The notes: generated from the letters alone by a model not told the origin. A stretch of DNA of 64,000 nucleotides from Isoetes taiwanensis (GCA_021234155.1 JAJEKV010000016.1:21767863-21831862); one strand, 5' to 3'; positions 10,836 to 22,250 are shown, counted from the first letter of the stretch. Numbers and translations are program-made.

Positions 10836-11642
10836 TCAGTATTTTCCACAGTTGCAAGTTCCTCCATTGGTACATTTGTCACATGTATCAGTGCTCATAG
10901 AGCGGGCTTTGCCGCGGGTGCAAACTCCGCTCTGTGAACATTTCTCACAATTAAGCTCGTGATATTTGCCACATGTGCAGGTTCCTCCATTGGCACATTT
11001 GTCGCAATTGTCTGCCGAAACAGGTGCATAGAAAGACATGCTAAACATAAGAAAAAAACATACTAGACATGGCTTAGCACATGCTCAAACTCAAGAATCG
11101 CATTTTCAAGCTTAGCCATAGCTCAATCCACATAAATCAAGCATAAAGATTGTAGATTGCAAAAGAAAGAAAGAAAGATTGTAGGTTAATGCACTAACCT
11201 GTTGTCTCCAGCAGTGCTCAGATCAATCTGAGCCTTCTTGGTGCATTTGCCACTGTCACCACAGCTAAACCAAAATCGAAAGCTTTAGATCAAAGAAACG
11301 ACTAAAGATTCCTAAAACTCGCGCGTTGCTAAGAATTCTCAAAGCAAGACCTGCTGGATGATCACAAAGTGCAAGAACCTAGAAGTAACAACTTGTGAAT
11401 TGCATATAATTGATTTTTCAAAAGTGTGCATGTACCTCCCAGAAATATGTAATAGGTTGTTGACCAAGGGATTGGGAATTCCATATATTGCAGTGTAAAA
11501 TCTGCGACACAGCCACCGAAAAGTTCATGTTATCATGTTCATAAGTTCTTCAAATTTAGAATGTTTTTGCAGCAACGTACCTTGTTTGAAGTATGCATGG
11601 AATGGAAGTGGATCTGACGGGTTGTCTCATCACCACTCGCAT
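10836..11642 (-). CDS. Cysteine-rich metallothionein-like protein, four-exon model
   Basis: The last exon (11040-10836) is well supported. It encodes three Cys clusters: CDKCANGGTCTC, CEKCSQSGVC and CDKCTNGGTCNC, ending GKY and tga, after a strong pyrimidine tract and ag acceptor. The preceding exon (11264-11199, gttagt donor) encodes CGDSGKCTKK. Phases match (two bases plus one). Two upstream exons, 11501-11436 (gtacat donor) and 11642-11581 (gtacgt donor, ATG at 11642), join in the same phase and give 132 residues in all. They lack Cys clusters and are tentative. Repeated CxxC and CxC groups suggest binding of Zn, Cu or Cd, as in metallothioneins. The spacing differs from the plant type 1-4 patterns I know, so the family assignment is an inference. 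A minisatellite sits just upstream. Confidence 0.6.
11199..11264 (-). other. Internal exon of the metallothionein-like gene
   Basis: This 66-nt segment is flanked on the minus strand by tttag before it and gttagt after it. It encodes CGDSGKCTKKAQIDLS-type sequence with two cysteines. It leaves two bases that combine with the first base of the 11040-10836 exon to restore the frame. Confidence 0.6.
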
Positions 11643-11725
11643 GGCCGCATTGGTCCACAGAAATGTGGCGCCGGAGTTTTGTATGCAGGGGCAAACACAG
11701 GTCTGGCTATGGCGGACGTCAGAAT

Positions 11726-11921
11726 AATGGCCGCAATAAATGCAAAGTGTATTAATGGCCGTAATAAATGCAAAGTGTATTAATGGCCTCAATAAATGCA
11801 AAGTGTATTAATGGCCGCAATAAATGCAAAGTGTATTAATGGCCGCAAAAATGCAAAGTGCACACATGTCTCATCAAGTTATTAGAGTGTATTAATGGCC
11901 GCAATAAATGCAAAGTGCACA
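11726..11921. repeat. 28-bp minisatellite upstream of the Cys-rich gene
   Basis: The unit aataaatgcaaagtgtatta followed by atggccgc is repeated about four times head to tail at 11726-11842, with small variations. A further copy lies at 11886-11921 after a short spacer. It begins about 85 bp upstream of the proposed minus-strand ATG at 11642, so it would lie in that gene's promoter or 5' leader. Confidence 0.85.
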
Positions 11922-12483
11922 AATGTCGTGCTTTGAGAATTTTTAAGGAATGTGGGTGCAAACTTGATTGAGCAAGGGGAGTCACGTGGCTGTGGCTCCT
12001 CCTCAATAAATATTAACTAGAAAAATACAAAAAATGTTCCTCAAAAATACTTTTCGACACTTGGCGTGCATGCACTGGAGCATCAAAGAATCTCGAAGAA
12101 TAGAATCAAAGTGTATGCATTATATATGGTTTGATTGTGCCGAATACTTAAAATCGCTGGAAAACTCAGTTATATGGTATTCGATGGGTCGAATATCCTC
12201 TTCGGGAATCAATGCAGCCCGGGATATTTGGGCCTGTATTGATCAAAAGAATGGCATTGCACTCTATACCATGCTCCCTTTAAAGATTTTGAGTTTCAGT
12301 TTTAACAGATCTTTGGTCTTTATTTCTCCCAGGTATGAAACTTTTCTCATGATTGAGTCACTTCACAACTCGTGAATTTGATGGGTTTCGATCCTCATAT
12401 TTACCAGGTACTTTAAGGGAGTGAGTGGTCGGAGATGGTTAGAAGGAGCCCTTACTTCGGCAGAGACTGTGCAGAATCAAGGC

Positions 12484-14509
12484 ATGTGCATATCCAAAAA
12501 CTATGTTTTGCGCTTAGCACAAGAATGCACAAAAATAGATGATCTGAATGTCTGTAAAAGAATACAGTCCCTGATCTGCCAAAGCGGAATAGCTTCGTCC
12601 CTCAGTTTAGATCACCATCTTCTTCGTCTCCTTTCTATTTGTAGAAGTTTGCCTGAAGCAAATCAAACATTTAACCAGGTTGAGCAGCCAAGCCATCTTA
12701 TATGGAATGCAATTATTTCTGGTCATTCCAAGATGGGAAGTGAGATTTCTCTTCAGTTTTATGATATAATGCATCAACAGGGTATGAATCCCGACAAATA
12801 TACATTATCAATTGCCCTAAAAACATGCAGCAGTATAAGTTCCTTAGAACATGCCAGATGCATTCATGAGCAGATTATTGACAATGGATTTCATCATGAC
12901 ATTGTTTTGGGGAACAGCCTTGTGGATATGTATAATAAATGCAATAGCTTAGTTGAAGCACAAAAAGTATTCTTTGGACTTCCAAGTAAGAACGTGATGA
13001 CATGGGGTGCAATGGCATCTGGTTATGCCCAGCATGATGAAGGACTTCTTTCACTGAAATGTTTTGAGGACATGAAGAAAGAAGACATAGCTTTTGATAA
13101 ACATATGTTCTCTATATTTCTAAAAGCTTGTAGCTGCCTAGATGACTTAGTGCAGGGCAGACAGATACATGGTGAGATTATCCACAATGGTTTCCAATTT
13201 GACGTAGTTGTTGGCAGTGCACTTGTTGATATGTATGCAAAATGTGGGAGCTTGGAGGAGGCACAGAAAGTATTTGATGAAATGCCAAATCGTAATATAA
13301 TGACATGGGGGGCACTGATTGCAGGACATACTCAGAACGATGATGGTCGTATCGGCCTCTCTTGTTTCGAAAAAATGCAGCATGAAGGCATAAAACCAAA
13401 CAGAGTTATATTTTCAATTATTTTGATAGCATGCAGTAATATCGGTGCTATAGACCAGGGGAGGCACATCCATCAGCAGGTTATTGCGGCTGGTCTTGAA
13501 TCTGACACAGTTGTAGGGAGTAGTCTTCTGGATATGTATGCCAAATGTGGCAACTTTGAGGAGGCACATAGAATTTTGAATGGACTAGCAAATAGGGATG
13601 TTGTATCATGGGGTGCAATCATTGCAGGATATGCTCAATGTGGTGAAGTTGAACTAGCTGAGAAGAATCTTATGGACATGCAAAAAGAAGGTATCAAACC
13701 AAACGCAGTCATCTTTGCAAGTCTTCTTGCTGCATGCAGTCATGCAGGCGTAGTAGATAGTGGTTGCAAGTACTTCAGATCTATGAGAGAAGATCATGGA
13801 ATTGTACCAGATGCACGTCATTATAATTGCATGGTGGATCTTCTTAGTCGTGCTGGACACTTGAGCGAAGCAAAGGACTTTCTCATTTATCCAGATATTA
13901 TAGGATGGAAATCATTGCTTTCTGCATGTAAAACATATGGCAATGTAGAGTTAGGGAGACAATGCTTTGATCAAGTTATCTTTCTAGACCCTCATACTGC
14001 TGCTGGATATGTTCTCATGTCAGGCATTTATTCTGATGCTTACATGTGGAAGGATGCCACTCAATTAGAACAGCTTAGACATTTTGTAGGGGCTTCGAAG
14101 AAACCTGCCAAGGCATGGATTGAAGTTAATAAGAAAGTTCATGAGTTTGTTGTTGGAGGCAAGGGCCACTCACAGAGTGACGAGATCAGTGCTACGCTTA
14201 GGAATTTGTGTCGCAGGATGAAGGACTTGATATAAACCAAAGCTTGACTTGGTGCTGCAACACATATCAGATCAGGAGAAGGAGAATGCCTTGTGTGGGC
14301 ATTGTGAGAAACAAGCAATAGTATTTGGACTTATTAGTACAAGTCCAGGCACAACTATTCAGATCACAAAAAATCTTCGAATGTGCGTGGATTGTCATAG
14401 TGCATCAAAAGTCATTTCCAAGATCGAAAGGCGGGAGATTATAATAAGGGATGCTTATCGTGTGCACCACTTTAGAAATGGGTCGTGCTTATGTGGGGAT
14501 TACAATTGA
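12484..14509 (+). pseudogene. PLS-class PPR protein with DYW:KP-type domain, one frameshift
   Basis: PPR-DYW proteins are RNA-binding editing factors of plastids and mitochondria. From the first in-frame ATG (12484; stop upstream at 12379) runs an uninterrupted PPR array. P, L and S motifs include WNAIISGHSK, LVDMYNKCNSL, LVDMYAKCGSLEEAQKVFDE and LLAACSHAGVVDSGCKYF. The E region follows (WKSLLSACKTYGNVELG), then KPAKAWIEV (14101-14127) where most DYW proteins have PG-x-SWIEV. At 14230 a codon normally reading Gly has lost two bases, so the frame stops at 14233-14235. It resumes at 14231 in the next frame (YKPKLDLVLQH). The DYW domain keeps HCE (HxE zinc/catalytic motif) and CVDCH (CxxC) and ends CLCGDYN instead of DYW. 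The array is otherwise clean, so this is either a recent pseudogene or a sequence error. KPAxAxIE is the published hallmark of DYW:KP domains linked to U-to-C editing. Confidence 0.85.
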
Positions 14510-17270
14510 AATTACATGATCAATGGGCTTATTGCAATTGGATTACCATTCTAATCCCTTTTTAGCATCATATAAACACTTCTTTGGATTGTGCCCTCTT
14601 ATTTTGGAAAGGGGAAGGGCACACGAGCTTAACATAAGAAGTGGACAGAGTTATACCCTACGCTTTCTAACCCGCAGGAATTGGAACAATACATTCCATG
14701 TCTGTGAATACTATGCAGATATAGAACCAAAGGCTATTATATTGATTGTTGCATTTTAAATCGCTTCATTTGGATGGCACGCGTATGATCTAGTGCTAAA
14801 GTAGGATCTTCTTTTGGTCAAGCTTAGAAAATTGTTGGTATGAATATTTCATTTTCAGAGACATCGCATGTGATCCCTTTGCGATGGATAATTGGAGCAG
14901 ATAAGTGCATGTTCCAGGTGTATAGACATACAAATTGGATGTCATACATCACAAGCTTTCTTTTCATGTTGCACTTGTAGTTGCAGCTGAGGAGCCCTTC
15001 AAATTGTAAGCTCTTTAACGATGCCTGCTTTCTGTTTTTATTTCATCAGGCTGAGTTTTCTTATATGGTGAATTTTTAACTCTAGGATCTCCTGGTTCCC
15101 TTTGTATGTGTTGGGTTGCATTGCATGCAACTTTAGGTAACAATCAATAATATCAGGTTCAAAATCTCCGTTGCATCTGTACAAGAGGCTTCTGTAGGCT
15201 GCATAAGGTAAGCTTTATGTAACAAGTTCAAAGCTATTCATGAGCTGATTTTTTCATAGAGGGACCCAATTTCTTCAAACATCCATCAATTTGCATGATA
15301 TGCAGGTTTACTGGGCACTAATTGCAAGAGAAACATTCCTTGGATCTATGTAGGTAGAGAATGTAGCTGCTAAATCAATTCCAAGGATCAAAGGTATCCT
15401 ATCATCATCTCTCTTCGATCTTTTCATAGATTTATCGTTTGCCCATTCTGTCTCTGTAGAGAATAGAGTAAAATTGGGTTTTAAGCTCTCTTCTAGCTAT
15501 TTGGGGATTTTTATTTGGAGGGCTCTTCCAAGAGGGCAGAAACGGTTTTTAGGAAAAATCTTCTTAAATGAGTCCTATATGTAGTATAAGCATGTTTGCC
15601 TGAATTAATTGTGGCTCACGAGCCACCTTACTAACTACTATAAATCATACGTGAAAACACAAACATCTCCCATGGATTATCAAGTAAGTAGCCTTCCCAA
15701 TACATCTTATGTCAATACAGGTTGGTTGATGGCCAAGAGTAACCTAGGGTTATGGATTAGATCCTGTATCCCGGAGGATATAGCTTCTTTCTTTCTTGCT
15801 TGGGCAGAGGTAGTCTGAAGAGAAAAAATAGATCCATGACCGCTTGACTTGGCATGCGGAACTTGTATTTGACGTCTATATGAGGGATTTAGACTTCATG
15901 ATATATGTATTGCACAACTTGTATAACATACCTAGAGATTCTACATCTTTTCAAATATTTCTTCTTCTCAAGTATTGCCTCTACTAGTCATACTTTTCCG
16001 AAGTGTTCCATTAACTGAGAGGCGCTACTAACAAGAGAGAATCTAGGTCTCTTTGGGGGGCAATGATTGTGCGGGTTGGATTGGTGTTTGCATTGGAACT
16101 GGAGTTGCTAGACTATCTCCATCCTTCAGAAGTTACCCCATTTGTTTATTTTCAAATACGATCATGCAAGCCAGAGGCGTAAGGAGGTTATGTCTTTAGG
16201 ATTGGCTTCTTGCTGCCAACATTTTGAAAAGCTATTTCAGCTTCCTTGGCAGAAATAAAACTCTCTTATTGGAGCATTGCAATGTTTAACATGTAGAGAA
16301 CGTAATTTTCTCAAGGCATTCATTAGATGCAATGCCTCTTTTTTAAGCAAGAGCCTAAAGAATGTGCCCGTAGGATCACAAAGTAAAACCTGACATTTGT
16401 TTCCTGTCTCTATTTCTCATTTGTGATATTGTTGTACAGCCATCACTGATTCTCCAGTTTTTGTCTCTAAGATCGGCGTGTAAGATCGAATTTACCCAGC
16501 CCCTCTAATTTTTTGGTCTTTCAAGTTCTTCCAGTAATCTCGTCTGTTGTGTGCAGTTGTTTATGGGCTGGCTGGGGGCTGGAGCAGGGGACTCTGTCTA
16601 CAAGGGTGGACAAACCATTTGGGTGCAAAGCCAACCATTTCAGCTAAGGCATGCATTGAAAAGGGCGTTTCTTTGACTACGGCAAGGATTTGTCAGATCT
16701 TTATCTTCCTTATCTTCCTTCCAGACATTGCCCTCGCTGCAAGGTGGTACTCCAAAAAATATTTAGAACAATTTTTATGTGGTTAATCCCGTTGTTCGGT
16801 GTGTTGCAGACATGCAAACGCCAACCTTTAAGGCTTTTCTGCAACAACTAGGCGAGGGTAGTGGCCATTGGCTGCGCATGTGCCATTTACGATGTGGCGA
16901 ACTTCCATTTGCGGATGCGACAAAATGCCGAGAAGAATTTGTAACGGCAGGAGAACACTTTTCCTAGGGTTTCAGACGGCAGGAGAACACTTTTCCTAGG
17001 GTTTCAGAAGGCTCTGCTTTAGACCATCAACTGCTACCGAATGATCTTGCTAACCGGAGCCTCGCCAGATGATGCAGACCAGACTTGAACAATGCGTGCA
17101 TAGGTAAGTTAAAAAATTTATTGTTCTGTTATAGATATTTTTGCGTTTTCTTCTTCTTGTAGGCCATAAAACTGTTTTCACTCACATGTGTTCCTATATA
17201 AATTAATAAATATGTCTGTTTGAAATGGCAAATCACTACTGACTGTGTCGCTTCACACCTGAGTATGATA
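14510..17270. other. PPR 3' flank and unassigned sequence
   Basis: No further gene is recognised. The first kilobase may be 3' untranslated sequence of the PPR gene. Frames at 14523-14759, 15609-15818 and 16547-16967 have no recognisable domain. A 32-bp tandem duplication at 16944-17007 is listed separately. Confidence 0.35.
16944..17007. repeat. 32-bp tandem duplication
   Basis: The unit acggcaggagaacacttttc followed by ctagggtttcag occurs twice in immediate succession. The copies are identical, so the duplication is recent. It has no obvious function. Confidence 0.8.
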
Positions 17271-17279
17271 ATACAGAAG

Positions 17280-18770
17280 TTGAGCTTACTCGGTAGTTGG
17301 GAATGAGATTATCAATATGTATGCAAAATGTGGGAGCTTATGGGAGATATATCTTGTATTTGCAAACATGCAAAACCAGGATGCAGTCTCATGGAGTGCA
17401 ATGATTGCAGCATAAATTCAACACGAGTATTGCCAGCTTGCTCTAGAACTTCATAAGAAACTGCAGCTAGATGGGATGCAACCAGACAGGGTTATGTTTT
17501 TAACTATACTGAATGCTTGTGGCAGCACAGATAGGGCATGGTAGGGTGATACACAACTTTAATTAGCAAAGGACTTAAGTTGGACATTTTCCTTGGAAAT
17601 ACACTTATATTCGCATTTATGCTAGATGTGGTAGCCTGGCACGAACAATATTTGGCATTTTAGAGAAGTGCCATGTAATGTCATGGGCTGCAATCGTTGT
17701 AGGTTAGGTGCAACATGTGCATTGCCAAATTGCTTTGAAGAAAATATGCAGCTTGAAGGTTTAAAGCCAGAAATACATTTTTAAGCATCCTAGTGGCACG
17801 AACAATATTTGGCATGTTAGAGAAGTGCCACGTAATGTCATGGGCTGCAATCGTTGTAGGTTAGGTGCAACATGTGCATTGCCGAATTGCTTTGAAGAAA
17901 ATATGCAGCTTAAAGGTTCAAAGCTAGAAATACATTTTTAAGCATCCGAGAAGCATTTTTAAGCATCGTTAAAGCATGTGCCATCATGGGAGCAATTTAT
18001 GGAATGTTAGTTCAGAGCCAGATCATTAATAGTAGCCTTGAGTTAGATCCCCTTGTTGGTAACTCCCTTGTTGATATATACTCTGTACGTGGTATCTTGA
18101 GAGGCACAAAATATATTTAATAGACTGCAAAATTAAGATATTTGTGTTGGACTGGTTGTAGGTTATATTCGGCATGGCGGGCTCCGTGCATTAGAACTTT
18201 CAAGAAATGCAGTATAAAAGTCTAAGACCAGAGACAGACATTTTTGAGTATTTAAAAGGCATGTGGTGACATGGGAGCGTTAGGGCATGAAAGGTTCTTT
18301 CATAATGAGATCATAAGAAATGGACTTCAGTTTGACATTGTGGTCATGACTGCTCTTGTTGATATGTATGCCAAGTGTGGAAACCAGACATGGCAAGTTG
18401 GTTATTTGAGGAGTCTCTAAATAAGAATGTGGTGTCATGGGCTGCAATGCTTGCAGTTATGCGAGGTCAGACAATGTTAGCTTGGTTGAAGAATGCTTCA
18501 ATGGCATGCAGAAAATGCGCATTAAGCCAAATGATAGTCTTACTAGCATTCTTTCTATATGTAGCCATGCTGGCTTTCTTGATGAAGGTTGTTACTTCAG
18601 GTCAATAATAGAAGAACATGAACTTACTCCTAGCATTAATCAAATCAACCACATGGTTGATCTTCTTGCACATGCAGGATATCTAAATGATATCCCGGTT
18701 GATCTTGCACATGCAGGATGCAGGATATCTAAATGATGCGGGATATCTTCTTCAGGCTTGGAACCTGATG
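17280..18770 (+). pseudogene. PPR pseudogene (PLS type), heavily degraded
   Basis: Repeat fragments in several frames betray an old PPR gene: IINMYAKCGSL then QDAVSWSAMIAA (about 17310-17415), LDGMQPDRVMFLTILNACGS (17467-17526), LVDMYAKCGN (18357-18386) and NVVSWAAML (18426-18452). Stops and frameshifts interrupt it throughout. A segment of about 165 bp is duplicated (17636-17790 and 17803-17945: ggcacgaacaatatttggca through gcttaaaggtt). Another small duplication lies at 18660-18735 (gatcttgcacatgcaggat). It lies downstream of the DYW:KP PPR gene in the same orientation and probably arose by local duplication. It ends where the LTR element begins. Confidence 0.85.
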
Positions 18771-18844
18771 CACGACTATCTCTATTCCCAGCATGCGGAA
18801 CTTACTTCAACTTTTGAGTATGATAAAACATTTCTGTATATGTT

Positions 18845-19297
18845 TGTTACGATTCTGAGTTAGAGCCTTGGAATCTGTAGCAGTCCCTTAAGGGATGCCT
18901 TCGTGGGCGCAGCCCATAGGGGCTAGAAAGGGGAAGATAGCCATAAGGGATGCCTTCGTGGTGCCTTCGTGGGCGCAGCACATAGGGGCTAGAAAGGGGA
19001 AGATAGCCATATAAGGCTGAGCCTTATATGCCAAGGCACCTTTCTTGGGAGGAAAGGGGGAAGGGAGCTAGCTATATAAATATGGAGGAGAAGGATGTCC
19101 AAAGAGAGAGCTTGATTACCTTGATTTTTGGATTTCTCGGGGGGACATTAGAGTTCCTGCCATCATAACCTTCTCTTGTGCTAGCTCTCTGTTCGGTGGG
19201 TGAATCAGGCTATGGTTGGGTGGTGAGTTCTACCTCTTTCCTTGCTGTTGGCTGAGGTCTGTGGACTTAGCCTGATTTCTGGGTTGGATTCATGACA
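18845..19297 (+). repeat. 5' LTR of the gag-only element
   Basis: It begins tgttac and ends gaca, with a long match to 21207-21343 from its start. It contains an internal tandem duplication of about 63 bp (gggatgccttcgtgggcgca ... ggggaagatagccat at 18891-18952 and 18952-19011). The 3' copy carries that block only once. Confidence 0.75.
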
Positions 19298-20534
19298 GTG
19301 GTGCTTTCACTGAGAGCTGGAAATTGGAAGCGTAGTTACAACACACAATCAGAGCAGAGATATGGATTTACCTGCTGGTGAGGGTTCGAGCGCTTCACGC
19401 CGTCGTTTAAACAGGACTGTCTTTGGAAGTACTGCTGGAAATGGGCGATGGTCTTGAAAAAGGTATGCCCGATGGGTTGAATAATAGTGGTTTACAAAAA
19501 AATAAGAAAAAACATGTGATGGCATTCGATGCTTCAAGACATCAAGTTCCTCTAGCTAGTGGGTGAGGGGCTTGTAAAAGATTCTCTCATGCTGGATGCT
19601 CGGAAGGGGCGTGAATTGCACACAAAGAGTGCTACGGTTGGTAATGATGAAGATTCGTTGGGAAGGACAATGCGAGAATTGTTAGCTGAAATCAAAAAGT
19701 TCAATGATCGAAAGGTCCTTAAGAGTACAAAATTCAACAGCTATAAGGTAGCAAGTCGACCCCGACATGATGAGCCAACCAATAGCGATGATTCAAAGTC
19801 TTGAGATTCTTCACATGATGGGAGTTCTCCAGTGGAGGGGATAATTCTGATGGTTTTGACCGTCCTATGAATAAAAAGCAAGCTGCTAAAAAGAAGTTTT
19901 CTTAAGATCCTAAGGAAGTTCTTACATTCTTTAAGGGCGAACGAGACGGTGTCTCACTGTTACAGTGGATAGCCAAGATGGAGGATTTCTTCCACGAACA
20001 TGGTCATTTGGAGGAATGGAAGTTGTATTGGGCTCGTTGTCAATTAGAAGGGGCTCGTTGTTTTGAAGGAAGAATGTGATGCAGGATATCCTGTTGTTAC
20101 TTGGACACGTATGCAAAAATTGCTCAAGTGAGAATTTCTTCCCGATGATTTTGTGGATGATCTTAAACATCAGTGGCAAACTTTGCGTCAGCAGGGGATG
20201 AAACGGTAAAAGATTTTACGAGTCGATTTAACTTCTTGCTCGGTCTTCTTCCGGGGATTTTTTTTCTCATGATCGACGGGTACGATTCCTTACGGCGTTA
20301 CGAAAGGAGTTTTCTTTCATTAAGTTGTTGCGGCCCAAAACTTTACAACAGATGGCTATGGCTTTAGCTCATGAAGCTCACAACACTCGGGCACAATCCG
20401 AGTTCCATAAGGGATGGCAAGAGTCACAATATAGGTCTCAGGTGATGACTTCAAAAGCTGAGCTTCCACATGATTCCAAATAACAAAATTCAACATCTAA
20501 CTGTTTGTGCAAGTGGGAATTTTGATCTTTTGAT

Positions 20535-20576
20535 TGTTATAACTGTGGTAAACTTGGGCACTTCGCTCAGGATTGT
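20535..20576 (+). other. CCHC zinc knuckle of gag
   Basis: The translation C-Y-N-C-G-K-L-G-H-F-A-Q-D-C fits CX2CX4HX4C exactly. This is the nucleic-acid-binding motif at the C-terminus of retroelement gag proteins. Confidence 0.85.
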
Positions 20577-21206
20577 ACTTATTTTGCTAAGCAGCCATGC
20601 TCTGATGGGGACCTTCGTCCACGAGGTGGCAATAAAGGAGACAACCAAAGAGATAAAACGGGGCTCAAAGTTGGAAACTGACACTTATAATGATAGTGAT
20701 GATGAGGGTGGACCTTCGGGGCCTGTGGAAGATTTTGACATTTGAGGACAATTGTCTTTTACCCCGGTGGGTAGCTACCAAGATCTGTGTAGACAGATCT
20801 CCGGGCTGGAAGGTCGAGGACCAAGTTGACTGGTCTGGAGCATGATGCTCAGCCTTGGGAGGAGTCTAGTCCCCAAGAGGTATTAGCAAGACTAATATTG
20901 ACAGTATACACTGTGCCTTGAATAGGCAAAAGTCCAAGAGGATGAGGCATCAGTTGGTAGCCTGATGGATAGGCCGTATGGATTGGGAGTCATGACCCCA
21001 AACATTTGCTGACCTTTGTATGTTGTCTTTCGGCCAAAAGATGATGGGATAAAGGCAGAAAGGAAAGGTGATGGGTGGCGAGTCTAGTCACTTTCCTTTG
21101 CCCTTTGCAGTTTGCCTAAGTTCGCGGAACTTAAATACAGATTTCTTGTGTGATTCCTGGCATTGAGAAGCACAACTGAGGACAGGTGTCTTTTACCCCG
21201 GTGGAC

Positions 21207-21343
21207 TGTTACGATTCTGAGTTAGAGCCTCGGAATCTGTAGCAGTCGCTTAAGGGATGCCTTCTTGGGCGTAGCCCATAGGGGCTAGAAAGGGGAAGAT
21301 AGCCATATAAGGCAGAGCCTTATATGCCAAGGCACCTTTATAG
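21207..21343 (+). repeat. 3' LTR of the gag-only element, truncated
   Basis: It matches the 5' LTR start (tgttacgattctgagttaga) through ccttatatgccaaggcacct. It then breaks off at the tail of a minus-strand LINE fragment. It is preceded by gtcttttaccccggtggac, a likely plus-strand priming region that also occurs at 20752-20773. Confidence 0.75.
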
Positions 21344-22250
21344 AATAGAGTTTTTATCGTCTACGGAGACCAAACAGTCTATGGGACTAAAAAAGGAGGC
21401 GCAACAAACGTATTACTGTCTGGGTTAAAAAACTCCGTCTCGAAGGCTTTTCACGGAAAAAATGTGGCAGGAATGAGAGTGCTGTCTGACAAACATCTAT
21501 CATGAGGTGAAAAAAATATGTATATATATATTAGGCGAGTGCCTGAGGACCGAGATGATCCCGACGATCCATGACCTCTTGAAGGTTATGATCCCAGCAT
21601 TCACACCGAGGTCGTGCTCAACATCTCATGCAAGGGCTGGCCAGGCCGGACCAGCTCAGCATAGCATGTCCGATATTCATCATATGCCGGATAGCTCTGA
21701 AGGGTGTGGCATTCGTCTTCCACTGCTCCAACTTGGCAGCGTTGACAAAGTCTCTCCTGACGCGGCTTTCCAATCCATCTCCCCGTCTTAATCTAGAGAC
21801 GGTGTGCACTGTTGCGAAGAGAGGCAATAGAACTGTGCTTTTTCATGAGTAAATGGTTATGCAGGTCGCATTGCGGACCCCGCTCCAGCATGGGATTTAT
21901 GTGGCGTTGGTAATGTGCCGTCTTGACCTGTTGAAAGGTGCTGGCATCCCATAGCTTGTTGCGGAAGCATGTATTAAGGTACTGTCTGAAGTTGTGGCGA
22001 CTTGCCTCTGTTTGCATTGGATGCGCTTGTGCTCCTGCACATTCCATCTGGCCAATCACTGAGCTCTTTTTTCCCGCTAGCGCTAGCAGGCCTTTAAGCG
22101 CTGAGGCCCTTGCCACGGTGTAAGCGAGGTTAGGGAGGCGAGTATCATCCATACTGACCACCTTTTGGAAGTAGATATATTGATTTTTAAGTTGAAAATG
22201 TTGGGTTTTGAGATTTTTCATTAGTTGCATGAATAAATCTCTTTGCTATA
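21343..22250 (-). mobile_element. LINE 3' end, pentanucleotide-tail family, copy 1
   Basis: In the minus direction this encodes the region after a reverse transcriptase: NFRQYLNTCFRNKLWDASTF, HYQRHINPMLERGP, a K-x-S-S-I-A-S-L-R-N-S-A-H-R-L block, then C-terminal fragments of a Cys/His motif (C-x2-C ... E-D-E-x-H). The 3' untranslated part (gggttaaaaaactccgtctc, ggtctccgtagacgat) matches copies at 34060-34190, 48520-48640 and 57300-57425. Frameshifts and 5' truncation make it inactive. The tail has shrunk to one agaatag next to the broken LTR. Confidence 0.75.

Larger units (their letters stand above)
18845..21343 (+). mobile_element. Gag-only LTR retrotransposon (TR-GAG-like), degenerate
   Basis: The 5' LTR spans 18845-19297 (tgttacgattctgag ... 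attcatgaca) with a TATA-like ctatataaatatgg near 19071. A primer-binding-like tggtgctttcactgagagc follows directly. Downstream frames carry gag features: LLQWIAKMEDFFHEHGHLEE (about 19955-20015), WQTLRQQG and DFTSRFNFLLG. A CCHC zinc knuckle C-Y-N-C-G-K-L-G-H-F-A-Q-D-C lies at 20535-20576. No protease, reverse transcriptase or integrase is seen before the 3' LTR (21207 to about 21343, truncated), so it could only move with help from another element. Stops and frameshifts break the gag. Confidence 0.78.

Noticed and set aside
12034-12375. Open frame of 113 residues just before the PPR gene
   Set aside because: It has no PPR or targeting motif and no consistent splice path into the PPR frame. 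It is probably leader or random sequence.
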